This document shows, piece after piece, positions 33,394 through 41,712 of a stretch of 64,000 nucleotides of DNA. The DNA is taken from assembly GCF_012927745.1 (NCBI RefSeq), contig NZ_JABBKX010000003.1:372001-436000 (forward strand). The letters run 5' to 3'. This DNA comes from Neoroseomonas marina. GTDB taxonomy: Bacteria > Pseudomonadota > Alphaproteobacteria > Acetobacterales > Acetobacteraceae. The first letter of the stretch is position 1. Each line of letters opens with the position of its first letter. Both the position numbers and the translations under genes were made by a program. The notes beneath the pieces are model-generated. The model was not told the DNA's origin and searched no databases. It worked only from the letters and a program-made list of their open reading frames with translations.

Positions 33394-34375
33394 GCAGGCA
33401 CCTCGGCCGGTGGATCGGATCGAGATAACGACGCTGGTGGACAACGTCACGGACAGCCTGTCCACGACGCCACCCTTCGTGACGCGGGAGTGGGTCCGCC
33501 TGCAGCAGAAGGGGATGAAGCGGACCGCCGGCGGATCGCTGTGCTGCGCCAATCACGGCCTGTCGCTGGTGATCACGGTCGAAGCCGATGGCGAACAGCG
33601 CAGCGTGCTGTTCGACGGCGGCCCGGTCGACTACGCGGTCGAGCGCAACGGCCCGCGCCTCGGCGTCGATTTCGGCGCGATCGAGGCGATCGTCCTCTCC
33701 CACGGCCATTGGGACCATGCGGGCGGCATCCCCAAGGCGATCGAGATGGTGCGCGCGGCCAATGGCGGCCGGACCGTGCCGCTGCACCTGCATCCCGGCA
33801 TGTTCCGCGAACGCGGCGGCCGCCAGCCCGATGGCGGCGTGATGCCCATGGACCGCGTGCCGGCGCCGGCCGAATGGGCGGCGATGGGCGCCGATCCGCA
33901 GGTCTCGCGCGAACCCGCCGTCATCGCCGGCCATGTGCTGGTCAGCGGCGAGATCCCGCGCGTCACGGACTATGAGGTCGGCCTGCCCGGCCAGGTCGCG
34001 CGCGACTCGGAATCCGCGCCCTGGCAGCCCGACGAATGGCTCGGCGACGAACGCTTCGTGGCCGTCCACCTGCGCGGCAAGGGCCTCATCGTCTTCTCCG
34101 CCTGCTCGCATTGCGGCATCGTCAACGTGCTGCACGAGGCGAGGCGGCTGATGCCCGAGATCCCGCTGCTCGCCGCGATGGGCGGCTTCCACCTCTCCGG
34201 CATCAACGAGCGAATCATCCCGCAGACGGTCGCGGATCTCGGCACCTTCGGGCTGCGCTGGATGTTCCCTTCCCACTGCACCGGTTGGCGGGCGCTGAAC
34301 GCGCTCGAGCGTGCCTATGGCGAGGCCGTCGTCGTGCCGGGCGCGGTCGGCAAGACCTTCGTGCTGGAGGCGTGA
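33392..34375 (+). CDS. MBL-fold metallohydrolase
   Basis: A 327-residue metallo-beta-lactamase-fold protein of the group related to 7,8-dihydropterin-6-methyl-4-(beta-D-ribofuranosyl)-aminobenzene 5'-phosphate synthase. The metal site is LSHGHWDHAGG (HxHxDH, about 102-112), with later SACSHCGIVN and MGGFHLSG giving further ligands. It has no signal peptide. An in-frame GTG at 33410 is an alternative start. The next gene, an LctP-like permease, overlaps its stop by four bases (GTGA), so the two are co-translated. Confidence 0.88.
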   Translation: MQAPRPVDRIEITTLVDNVTDSLSTTPPFVTREWVRLQQKGMKRTAGGSLCCANHGLSLVITVEADGEQRSVLFDGGPVDYAVERNGPRLGVDFGAIEAIVLSHGHWDHAGGIPKAIEMVRAANGGRTVPLHLHPGMFRERGGRQPDGGVMPMDRVPAPAEWAAMGADPQVSREPAVIAGHVLVSGEIPRVTDYEVGLPGQVARDSESAPWQPDEWLGDERFVAVHLRGKGLIVFSACSHCGIVNVLHEARRLMPEIPLLAAMGGFHLSGINERIIPQTVADLGTFGLRWMFPSHCTGWRALNALERAYGEAVVVPGAVGKTFVLEA

Positions 34376-35775
34376 CCCTCCTTCTCCAAGCGGCCCCGCT
34401 GCTGCTGCTGCTGGGGCTGTTGCTGTCGGGGCGGGCGGGGCCGCTGGCCGCGGTGCTGGCCGCACTCGTCGCCACGCTACCGGCGGCCTTCGTCTCGCTG
34501 CCTGCGGGCACGGGCTTCGCGGGCTTCCTCGCGGATGAGGCACTGCGCGGCGTCTTCCTCGCGTCGCAGCCCATCGCCGTCGTGGCCGGCGGCCTGCTGT
34601 TCCACGCCGCGGTGGAAGGGCGCGGCGAACCCGGCGCGGTGCAGGCGCCCACCGCGCGCGGCATCTTCACCGCGACGCTGCTGATGGGCGTCTTCATGGA
34701 GAGCGTGACCGGCTTCGCCGTCGGTGCGGTCTTCGCCCTGGCCGCGCTGCGCGGCATGGGGCTGAAGGGGCCGCCGGCGGCCGCGCTCGCGCTGCTCGCA
34801 CTCTGCATGATCCCCTGGGGTGGACTGGGGCCGGGGACGTCGCTCGGCGCGGCGCTGCTCGGGGTGCCGGCGCAGGACATCGCGGCGCTGACCGCCTGGC
34901 CGAATGCGGCCTGGGTGCTGCTGCTGGGGCCGGTTTGCTGGCGGCTGGCGGCCGCGGCCGGGGTGCCGGTGCCGGCGGGCGAGCGGCTCGTGCAGATGAC
35001 GATGCTCGGCGCCATGGGTGCGATCCTCGTGTTCGGCCACCGCGTGCTGCCCTTCGAGGTGCTGGGCATCCTCGCCTCCGGTGCACCGCTGCTGGTGGCG
35101 CTGTGGCTGTCCGACCCGCCGGGGGATGCCGCCGGATGGCGTCGCGCGGGCCGCGCGCTGGGCCCCTACCTGCTGCTGACGGTCACGCTGCTCGCGGCGC
35201 GCGCGGTACCGCATCCCCCGGCCTTCCACCCCTATCCGACGCTGCCAGCCTTCCCGATCACGCATGTGGCCGTGGTGCTGCTGGTCGTGTCGGCGGGGCT
35301 GCTCCTGCTGCGGCGGGATGGCGGGGCGCGAGCGATGGGCGCGCTGCGGCGCGCGGCGCGCCCGGCGGCGGTGCTGCTGTTCTATGTGCTGCTCGCGCGC
35401 TGGATGGCAGGCAGCGGTGCGACCGGGGCGCTCGCCACGGCCGCGGCCTCGGCGCTCGGCGCCGCGGCGCCCTATGCCGTGCCGGTGCTCGGCCTCGCGG
35501 GCGGCATGGTGACGGGCAGCAATGTCGGATCGAACGCAGCGCTGATGCCGGTGCAGAAGGCGCTGGGCCTCGCCGCCGGGCTGCCGCCGCTGCTCGCGCC
35601 CGGCGTGCACAATTTCGCCGGCGCGGCGGGGGCGGGCATGTCCTTCGGCGTCACCGCCCTCGTCTGCGGCTTGCTGGCGGACGGTACGCGGCCGCGCCAG
35701 GTCTGGCGGCTGCTGGTGCCCTCGATGATCGCGGTCGTCGTCGTGGGCTGGGTGACGGTGGCGCTGCTGCACTGA
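34372..35775 (+). CDS. LctP-family (L-lactate/glycolate permease-like) transporter
   Basis: A 467-residue membrane protein with about 12 hydrophobic segments and almost no soluble loops. LctP-like blocks are MESVTGFAVGAVFALAALR near residue 100 (the ESxxGF motif) and GSNVGSNAALMPVQKALGL near residue 375 (the TGSNxxSN motif). The family moves lactate, glycolate or other 2-hydroxy acids with protons. It starts with GTG overlapping the stop of the MBL gene. A Bug-type periplasmic receptor follows 71 bases later on the same strand. Confidence 0.8.
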   Translation: MTLLLQAAPLLLLLGLLLSGRAGPLAAVLAALVATLPAAFVSLPAGTGFAGFLADEALRGVFLASQPIAVVAGGLLFHAAVEGRGEPGAVQAPTARGIFTATLLMGVFMESVTGFAVGAVFALAALRGMGLKGPPAAALALLALCMIPWGGLGPGTSLGAALLGVPAQDIAALTAWPNAAWVLLLGPVCWRLAAAAGVPVPAGERLVQMTMLGAMGAILVFGHRVLPFEVLGILASGAPLLVALWLSDPPGDAAGWRRAGRALGPYLLLTVTLLAARAVPHPPAFHPYPTLPAFPITHVAVVLLVVSAGLLLLRRDGGARAMGALRRAARPAAVLLFYVLLARWMAGSGATGALATAAASALGAAAPYAVPVLGLAGGMVTGSNVGSNAALMPVQKALGLAAGLPPLLAPGVHNFAGAAGAGMSFGVTALVCGLLADGTRPRQVWRLLVPSMIAVVVVGWVTVALLH

Positions 35776-35846
35776 CGCGGGTCTTGCCACCCGCCGGGCA
35801 GGCGGCCACGCTGCCGGACAACGAGAATTGTTCCCGGGAGGAACCC

Positions 35847-36824
35847 ATGACCATCCTCACGCGCCGTGCCGCGCTCGGCGCTGCCGCAACCTTGCTCGCC
35901 GCGCCGTCGTTGCGCGCGCAGGGCGCATTCCCGAACAAGCCGCTGCGCATCGTCGTGCCCTACCCGCCGGGTGGGGTGACCGACATCATGGGACGCCTCG
36001 CCGCCGAGGCAATGGGCCGTCACATCGGCCAGCCCGTGGTGGTCGAGAACCGGCCCGGCGCCGGCGGCAACATCGGCGCCAAGGTCGTCGCGCAGGCGGA
36101 ACCGGACGGCTACACCATGCTGCTCGGCACCATGGCGACGCAGGGGGTGAACCCCGTCCTGTATCCGGACGCGTCCTTCGATCCGCGGCGCGACCTGGTG
36201 GGTGTCGGCATGATGGCCGACATGCCGAATGTCATGGTCTGCAACCCGCGTCGCTGGAACCCGGCCAATGCGCAGGAAGCGATCGCGCGCATCAAGGCCG
36301 AGCCGGGCAAGATCCTGTTCGGGTCGGTCGGCAACGGCTCCTCCTCCCACATGTCGCAGGTGATGCTGTGCCGCATGGCGGGGCTGGACGTGGTGCACGT
36401 GCCCTATCGCGGCTCCTCGCCGGCCGTCGCGGCGATGATCGCGGGGGATCTCGACCTGCTGTTCGACGCCTCGGCGACCTCGGGCCCGCACATCAAGCAG
36501 GGCACGGTGAAGGGGCTCGCCATCACGATGAACCGGCGGATCGAATCGCTGGCCGACATCCCGACGCTCGAGGAATCGGGCGTGCGCGGCTATCACCTCA
36601 GTGTCTGGAACGGGGTGCTCGCGCCCGCCCGCGTGCCGCAGCCGATCCTCGCGCGGCTGCAGGATGCGTTCGAGAAGTCGATGGACGCGACGATGCTCAC
36701 CCGCCTGCGCGCGAACTTCACCGAACCGCTGGTCATTCCCTCGGCGCAACTGCAGCCCTGGCTGAACGAGGACGCGCAGCGCTGGTCGCGCATCGCGCAG
36801 GAGAGCGGCATTCGCCCCGACTGA
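35847..36824 (+). CDS. Bug/TctC-type periplasmic receptor
   Basis: A 325-residue periplasmic receptor for a carboxylate. It has a twin-arginine-like or Sec signal (LTRRAALGAAATLLAAPSLRAQ). Family blocks are IVVPYPPGGVTDIMGR (ligand loop), VVENRPGAGGNIGAKVVAQAEPDGYTM, VPYRGSSPAVAAMIAGDLDL and PTLEESGVRGYHLSVWNGVLAPA. No TctA or TctB is nearby; the adjoining membrane protein is LctP-like. GGGAGG precedes the ATG by about six bases. Confidence 0.93.
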   Translation: MTILTRRAALGAAATLLAAPSLRAQGAFPNKPLRIVVPYPPGGVTDIMGRLAAEAMGRHIGQPVVVENRPGAGGNIGAKVVAQAEPDGYTMLLGTMATQGVNPVLYPDASFDPRRDLVGVGMMADMPNVMVCNPRRWNPANAQEAIARIKAEPGKILFGSVGNGSSSHMSQVMLCRMAGLDVVHVPYRGSSPAVAAMIAGDLDLLFDASATSGPHIKQGTVKGLAITMNRRIESLADIPTLEESGVRGYHLSVWNGVLAPARVPQPILARLQDAFEKSMDATMLTRLRANFTEPLVIPSAQLQPWLNEDAQRWSRIAQESGIRPD

Positions 36825-36835
36825 TGCCGCCCGAA

Positions 36836-36883
36836 CATGAACGTCAGATTGCGCGGATGAAACTTGCCGTATGGTCGTTCATG
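36836..36883. repeat. Inverted repeat before terC
   Basis: CATGAACG (36836-36843) and CGTTCATG (36876-36883) form a perfect 8-bp stem around 32 bases, followed by a 5-bp GCCCC/GGGGC hairpin (36906-36919). It may end the receptor transcript or form a leader structure for terC. Confidence 0.4.
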
Positions 36884-36936
36884 ACTAGCGTCCGCGCGGA
36901 ATCGCGCCCCCGTCGGGGCCGCGCCGGGAGTGGTCC

Positions 36937-37587
36937 ATGGAAGCCCTGATCGCGGCCGCGCCGCGCTTTCTCGAAATTCTTTGGTTGAACATCATCCTGT
37001 CTGGCGACAACGCGGTCGTCATCGGCATGGCGGCGGCCGGCCTGCCGCCGCATCTGCGCAGCAAGGCGGTGCTGTTCGGCATCGTCGCGGCGGCCGGCCT
37101 GCGCATCGTCTTCTCGATCTTCGCGACTTACCTGCTCAGCCTGTGGTGGATCGCCTTCCTGGGTGGCGCGGCGCTGCTCTACATCGCCTGGGGGTTCTGG
37201 AAGGAACTCCGCTCGCATGGCGAGGAGGATGCCGAGGAAGAGGGCGACGCCAAGGAGAAGACCCTCGCCGCGGCGCTGTGGCAGATCGTCATCGCCGACG
37301 TGTCCATGAGCCTCGACAACGTGCTCGCGGTCGCCGCCGTGGCCCGCAACGACCTGACGATGCTCGTGATCGGCCTGACCATCTCGATCATCCTGATGGG
37401 CCTGCTGGGCGGCCTGCTCGCCCGGCTGCTCGATCGCTTCAAGATCATCGCCTATATCGGCGTCGCCCTGATCGCCTGGATCGGCATCGAACTGATGTAC
37501 GAGGGCACGCAGAACGCGAACCAGGTGCTGAACCTCGGCCTGCCCATTCCGGCCCCGCACCACGCCGCCGACGCCCCGCCGCACTGA
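36937..37587 (+). CDS. TerC family membrane protein (YjbE type)
   Basis: A 216-residue integral membrane protein with about seven helices. The acidic membrane motifs NIILSGDNAVVIGMA (18-32) and VSMSLDNVLAVAAVA (about 121-135) are the metal-binding signature of TerC. Members export manganese or help load Mn into secreted enzymes. A charged cytoplasmic loop (EEDAEEEGDAKEK) separates the halves. The 112-base leader has an inverted repeat but I cannot find the conserved core of the Mn-sensing yybP-ykoY riboswitch. Confidence 0.92.
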   Translation: MEALIAAAPRFLEILWLNIILSGDNAVVIGMAAAGLPPHLRSKAVLFGIVAAAGLRIVFSIFATYLLSLWWIAFLGGAALLYIAWGFWKELRSHGEEDAEEEGDAKEKTLAAALWQIVIADVSMSLDNVLAVAAVARNDLTMLVIGLTISIILMGLLGGLLARLLDRFKIIAYIGVALIAWIGIELMYEGTQNANQVLNLGLPIPAPHHAADAPPH

Positions 37588-37606
37588 CGGCGGGCGCTGC
37601 CCCGGA

Positions 37607-37666
37607 TTTCCGCGCGGGCGGAAACCCACTATGAGGGGCCAGGGCCGGGGGCGCGGGAAGCCCCCG
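37607..37666. terminator. Hairpins between terC and the TRAP operon
   Basis: A 7-bp stem TTTCCGC/GCGGAAA (37607-37613 with 37618-37624) and a second 7-bp stem CGGGGGC/GCCCCCG (37646-37652 with 37660-37666). They are in the only place where a terC terminator can lie. The second is 20 bases before the receptor ATG, so it could also influence its translation. Confidence 0.5.
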
Positions 37667-37686
37667 GGCCCAATGAGGATCGATCC

Positions 37687-38661
37687 ATGACGCTGTCACG
37701 CCGCGCGGCCCTTGCCGTGCTCGCCGCCGTCGGGTTCGCCGCGGCGCCCGCGGTCGCCCAGACCACCATCACCATCCAGCATCCCCTGCCCTCGTCCAGC
37801 CACTACGGCGCCGGCGCCGCGGCGCTCAAGGAATCCTTCGAGCGTGCGACCGGCGGACGGTACCGGGTCAACATCCAGCGCAACGACAATGAGCGCGAGG
37901 TCGTCGAGAGCGTGCAGATCGGCACGGTCGAATGCTATCTCGGCTCCACCGGCCCGGTCGGCAACTTCGTCCCGGCGGTGCGCGTGCTCGACGTGCCCTT
38001 CCTGTTCCGCGACTACGCCCATGCCCGCGGCGTGCTGGATTCCGATATCGGCCAGCAGCTGCTCGGCCAGTTCCAGGCGCGCGGCCTGGTCGGCGTGATC
38101 TGGCTCGAGAACGGCTTCCGGCACCTGACCAACTCGCGGCGCGAGGTGAATGTACCGACCGACGTGCGCGGCCTGAAGGTCCGCACGATGGAGAACCAGG
38201 TGCACATGCGCGCCTTCTCCACGCTCGGCGCCCTGCCGACGCCGATGGCCTTCTCCGAACTCGTCCCCGCCCTGCAGCAGGGCACGGTGGACGGCCAGGA
38301 GAACCCGATCCCGGTGATCGTGGCGAACAACCTCAATCAGGTGCAGCGCTACCTGACGCTGACGGGCCACGTCTATTCGCCGGCCATCCTGATCTGCAAC
38401 CCGGCGATGATGCAGCGCCTGTCGCAGGCCGACCGCGCCGCCTTCATGGAGGCCGCCCGCGCCGCCCAGCAGGCGAACCGCGACAAGGTGACGGCGGACG
38501 AGAATTCCGGCATCGAGGAACTGCGCCGGCGCGGCATGCAGGTGGTGACGCAGGTCGACACCGCCGCCTTCCAGCAGGCGCTGGCCGCCGCCTTCGCCCA
38601 GTACGAGCGCGAGCTGGACGGTGCCACGCTGCGCCGGATCCGGGACTGGCGCCCGAACTGA
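37687..38661 (+). CDS. dctP: TRAP transporter receptor DctP, first paralogue
   Basis: A 324-residue periplasmic receptor for a C4-dicarboxylate or other organic acid. Signal peptide with SRRAAL (Tat-like) ending AAPAVAQ. DctP blocks: ERATGGRYRVNIQRND, STGPVGNFVPAVRVLDVPFLFRD, GLKVRTMENQVHMRAFSTLGA (the Arg of KVRT binds the carboxylate), PMAFSELVPALQQGTVDGQENP. It is first in the operon dctP-dctP-dctQ-dctM. AGGA lies at 37676-37679. It is about 70% identical by eye to the next gene and has the same C-terminus ATLRRIRDWRPN. Confidence 0.95.
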   Translation: MTLSRRAALAVLAAVGFAAAPAVAQTTITIQHPLPSSSHYGAGAAALKESFERATGGRYRVNIQRNDNEREVVESVQIGTVECYLGSTGPVGNFVPAVRVLDVPFLFRDYAHARGVLDSDIGQQLLGQFQARGLVGVIWLENGFRHLTNSRREVNVPTDVRGLKVRTMENQVHMRAFSTLGALPTPMAFSELVPALQQGTVDGQENPIPVIVANNLNQVQRYLTLTGHVYSPAILICNPAMMQRLSQADRAAFMEAARAAQQANRDKVTADENSGIEELRRRGMQVVTQVDTAAFQQALAAAFAQYERELDGATLRRIRDWRPN

Positions 38662-38711
38662 CCCTGGCCTGACGGCCGGGATTTCGGCATCCGCCCAAGA
38701 ACAGAGCGCAC

Positions 38712-38757
38712 CCGGGCGCCGCGCCGCTGGCCATTTGCCAGCGGCTCCGGCGCCCGG
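38712..38757. terminator. Large hairpin between the two DctP paralogues
   Basis: A 10-bp outer stem (38712-38721 with 38748-38757) and a 9-bp inner stem (38723-38731 with 38737-38745) around the loop CATTT, with only a 1/2-base internal loop. No T-tract follows. It probably stabilises the upstream mRNA end or partly stops transcription, giving different amounts of receptor and permease. Confidence 0.7.
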
Positions 38758-38797
38758 CTATGTGCCGGTCAAAGTCAACATGGAGGAAAACAACGGA

Positions 38798-39772
38798 ATG
38801 ACCCTGACCCGACGGCTCGCGCTCGCGGCCGCCTTGGCCGTCCCGCTCGCCGCCGCGCCGGCGCTGGCGCAGACCCAGATCACGGTGCAGCACGCCCTGC
38901 CGGCCAACAGCCACACCGGCGTCGGCGCCCTGACCTTCGCCAGCGCCTTCGAGCGCCTGACGAACGGCCGCTACAAGGTCGTCGCCCAGCGCAACGACAA
39001 TGAGCGCGAGATGATCGAGAGCGTGCAGATCGGCACGATCGACTGCACCTTCACCTCGACGGGCCCGGTCGGGAACTTCGTCCCCGAGGTCCGCATCTTC
39101 GACGTGCCCTTCCTGTTCCGCGACGCCACCCACGCCCGTGGCGTGCTGGATTCCGAGATCGGCCAGCAGGTGCTCGCGCGCTTCCCCGCGCGCGGCCTGG
39201 TCGGCGTGATCTGGATCGAGAACGGCTTCCGCAACATGACCAACTCGCGGCGCGAGATCCACACCCCCGCCGACCTGCGCGGGCTGAAGATCCGCACCAT
39301 GGAGAACCAGGTCCACATGCGGGCTTTCACCACGCTCGGCGCCCTGCCGACGCCGATGGCCTTCTCCGAGCTCGTCCCGGCGCTGCAGCAGGGCACGGTC
39401 GACGGGCAGGAGAACCCGATCTCGGTCATCGTGGCGAACAACCTGAACCAGGTGCAGCGCTACATGACCATGACGCGGCACGTCTATTCGCCGCAGGTCA
39501 TGATCTGCAACCCGCAGACGGTCGGGCGACTGAACCAGGCCGATCGCGCCCTGTTCCAGCAGGCCGCGTGGGAAGCCCAGGCCGCCAACCGCGCCCGCGT
39601 CACCGCGGACGACGAGGCAGGGGTGGCCGAACTCCGCCGCCGCGGCATGACCGTGGTGACCGAGGTCGACACCGCCGCCTTCCAGGCCGCGCTGGCGCCG
39701 GCCTTCGCCGAATGGGAACGCACCCTCGATGCCGCGACGCTGCGGCGCATCCGGGACTGGCGCCCGAACTGA
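38798..39772 (+). CDS. dctP: TRAP transporter receptor DctP, second paralogue
   Basis: A 324-residue receptor with the same blocks as the first: QRNDNEREMIESVQIGT, GPVGNFVPEVRIFDVPFLF, GLKIRTMENQVHMRAFTT. Changes cluster in the first 50 mature residues, around residues 80-85 (CTFTST for CYLGST) and near 255-285, so the ligand range may differ. GGAGG lies about 11 bases before ATG 38798; an in-frame ATG at 38780 is less likely as it would include that site. A separate promoter may exist after the hairpin. Confidence 0.95.
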   Translation: MTLTRRLALAAALAVPLAAAPALAQTQITVQHALPANSHTGVGALTFASAFERLTNGRYKVVAQRNDNEREMIESVQIGTIDCTFTSTGPVGNFVPEVRIFDVPFLFRDATHARGVLDSEIGQQVLARFPARGLVGVIWIENGFRNMTNSRREIHTPADLRGLKIRTMENQVHMRAFTTLGALPTPMAFSELVPALQQGTVDGQENPISVIVANNLNQVQRYMTMTRHVYSPQVMICNPQTVGRLNQADRALFQQAAWEAQAANRARVTADDEAGVAELRRRGMTVVTEVDTAAFQAALAPAFAEWERTLDAATLRRIRDWRPN

Positions 39773-39841
39773 TCCAGCCGTGACCTGGCGGGGGCGGCTG
39801 ACCGGGGACGGCCGCCCTCCTCTCGACGACCGGGGGTATCG

Positions 39842-40438
39842 ATGAACGCGATGAACGTGCTGCCGCTGCAGGTCACGGTGGGGGCGACGCTCCTCACCGT
39901 CGCAGTGGCGCTCTGGGCCGGGTCGGGGGATGGCGCGCGCGCCGCTCTGCGCCGGGCCATCCTGACCACCGACCGCATCACCACCGCGATCGCGGCACTG
40001 CTCGCGAGCCTGGCCCTGACCGTCGCGGTCTTCGCCGGCGGCTGGCAGGTGGTGGCGCGCTTCGCCACCGAGACACCTTCCGTCTGGTCCGAGGCGCTGG
40101 TGCGCACGGCGCTGATCTGGATGGCCTTCCTCGGCATCGCGGTGGCGCTGCGCGCCGGCGCGCTGGTCTCGATCGACGTGGCGCACCGCTATTCCTCCGG
40201 CGCGATGCGCCGCGCGCTCGAGGCAGCGGTCCTCGCCTGCTCCCTCTCGATGCTCGGCATCATGTTCTGGTTCGGCTGGATGATGGCCGAACGGGTGCAG
40301 TTCCAGGAGATGGCGGGGCTCGAGGTCTCGATGTCCTGGGGCTACGCGGCCATCCCGATCGGGGCGGTCTTCGCGATGGTGGGGGTGGTCGCCCATTTCC
40401 TCGACCGTCGATCCGAGGAACTGGAGGCCGCGGTATGA
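39842..40438 (+). CDS. dctQ: TRAP transporter small permease DctQ
   Basis: A 198-residue four-helix membrane protein, the small subunit of the TRAP system, with an extra N-terminal hydrophobic segment (about 8-26) before the usual DctQ core. The core blocks are FAGGWQVVARF, SVWSEALVRTALIWMAFLGIAVALRAGALVSIDV and the last helix IPIGAVFAMVGVVAHFL. It binds the large permease DctM, whose ATG overlaps the DctQ stop by four bases. The receptor genes lie immediately upstream. Confidence 0.93.
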   Translation: MNAMNVLPLQVTVGATLLTVAVALWAGSGDGARAALRRAILTTDRITTAIAALLASLALTVAVFAGGWQVVARFATETPSVWSEALVRTALIWMAFLGIAVALRAGALVSIDVAHRYSSGAMRRALEAAVLACSLSMLGIMFWFGWMMAERVQFQEMAGLEVSMSWGYAAIPIGAVFAMVGVVAHFLDRRSEELEAAV

Positions 40439-41712
40439 GCGGGACCATGCTCACCGTGATGCTGGTGCTCTTCGCCGCCAGCATCCCGGTCGCGGTGGCG
40501 ATCGGCATTGCCGCGGTCGTGGGCATCGCCGGCTTCACCTCCTTCCCGCTGATCGTCGCGGCGCAGCAGTTGTTCGTCGCGCTGGACAAGTTCCCGCTCG
40601 CCGCCATTCCGTTCTTCATCCTGGCGGGCAACCTGATGGATGTCGGCGGCATCTCCCGCCGGCTGGTGGAATTCGCCCGCTCCATCGTGGGCGGCGTCCA
40701 GGGCGGCCTGCCGGCGACCTGCGTCGTCACCTGCATGATCTTCGCGGCGATCAGCGGATCCTCGGTCGCGACCACCTTCGCGATCGGCGCCATCATGATC
40801 CCGGCGCTGGTGAAGGCGGGCTATCCGGTCGGCTTCGCGGCGGCGCTGCAGGCGACCGCGGCGGAGCTCGGCGTCATCATCCCGCCCTCCATCCCGATGA
40901 TCCTGTACGGCGTCACCACCCAGACCTCGATCCCGGAACTGTTCATCGCGGGCTTCGGCCCCGGCTTCGTGATCGGCGGCGGGCTGATCGCGACCGTGCT
41001 GATCTGGTGCCGCGTCATGGGCTGGGGCAAGCGGGACGGCGAGAACCGCCTGCCCTTCCTGACCGCCACGCGCCAGGCCGCCTTCGCGCTGGTCATGCCG
41101 GTGATCGTGCTCGGCGGCATCTACGGCGGCATCACCACGCCGACCGAGGCCTCGGTGGTCGCGGTGGTCTATGCGCTGATCGTGGGCATGTTCCTCCACC
41201 GCGAGATCGAGCTGCGGGATCTCTTCCCGATCTTCCGCAAGTCGGTGATCTCCTCGGCCGTCATCATGTTCATCATCGCCTGCGCGGCGCTGTTCTCCTG
41301 GCTGCTGAACCGCCAGGGCGTGCCGGATGCGGCGGCGGAATGGCTCGCCACCTCCTTCGATTCGTCGGGCGCGTACCTGCTGGTCGTGAACCTGTTCCTC
41401 TTCGTCGTCGGCATGTTCGTCGAGACCTCGGCCTCCATCATCGTGCTGGCGCCGATCCTGTCCGACGCGGCGCAGAAGCTCGGCATCGACGGGGTGCATT
41501 TCGGCACCATCATGGTGGTGAACCTGGCGCTGGGCATGATCACGCCGCCCTTCGGCGTGAACCTGTTCGCGGCGGCGCAGGTGGCCGGCTGCAGCATCGA
41601 CCAGATGATGAAGTACCTCGGCATCTTCATCGCCGTGGTCTTCGCCTGCCTCATGGTCATCACCTACGTCCCGGCGATCACCCTCGCGCTGCCGCAGATG
41701 GTGTTCCGGTGA
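40435..41712 (+). CDS. dctM: TRAP transporter large permease DctM
   Basis: A 425-residue membrane protein with about 12 helices, the sodium-driven transport subunit of the TRAP complex. Family blocks: PFFILAGNLMDVGGIS, ISGSSVATTFAIGAIMIPAL, ATAAELGVIIPPSIPMILYG and NLALGMITPPFGVNLFAAAQVAG. It is coupled to DctQ by ATGA, and its own stop overlaps the GTG of a DNA glycosylase gene. Together with the two receptors it makes a complete importer. Confidence 0.96.
   Translation: MSGTMLTVMLVLFAASIPVAVAIGIAAVVGIAGFTSFPLIVAAQQLFVALDKFPLAAIPFFILAGNLMDVGGISRRLVEFARSIVGGVQGGLPATCVVTCMIFAAISGSSVATTFAIGAIMIPALVKAGYPVGFAAALQATAAELGVIIPPSIPMILYGVTTQTSIPELFIAGFGPGFVIGGGLIATVLIWCRVMGWGKRDGENRLPFLTATRQAAFALVMPVIVLGGIYGGITTPTEASVVAVVYALIVGMFLHREIELRDLFPIFRKSVISSAVIMFIIACAALFSWLLNRQGVPDAAAEWLATSFDSSGAYLLVVNLFLFVVGMFVETSASIIVLAPILSDAAQKLGIDGVHFGTIMVVNLALGMITPPFGVNLFAAAQVAGCSIDQMMKYLGIFIAVVFACLMVITYVPAITLALPQMVFR

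Noticed and set aside
36825-36936. yybP-ykoY manganese riboswitch before terC
   Set aside because: The conserved core sequences of this riboswitch cannot be found; only simple inverted repeats are present.
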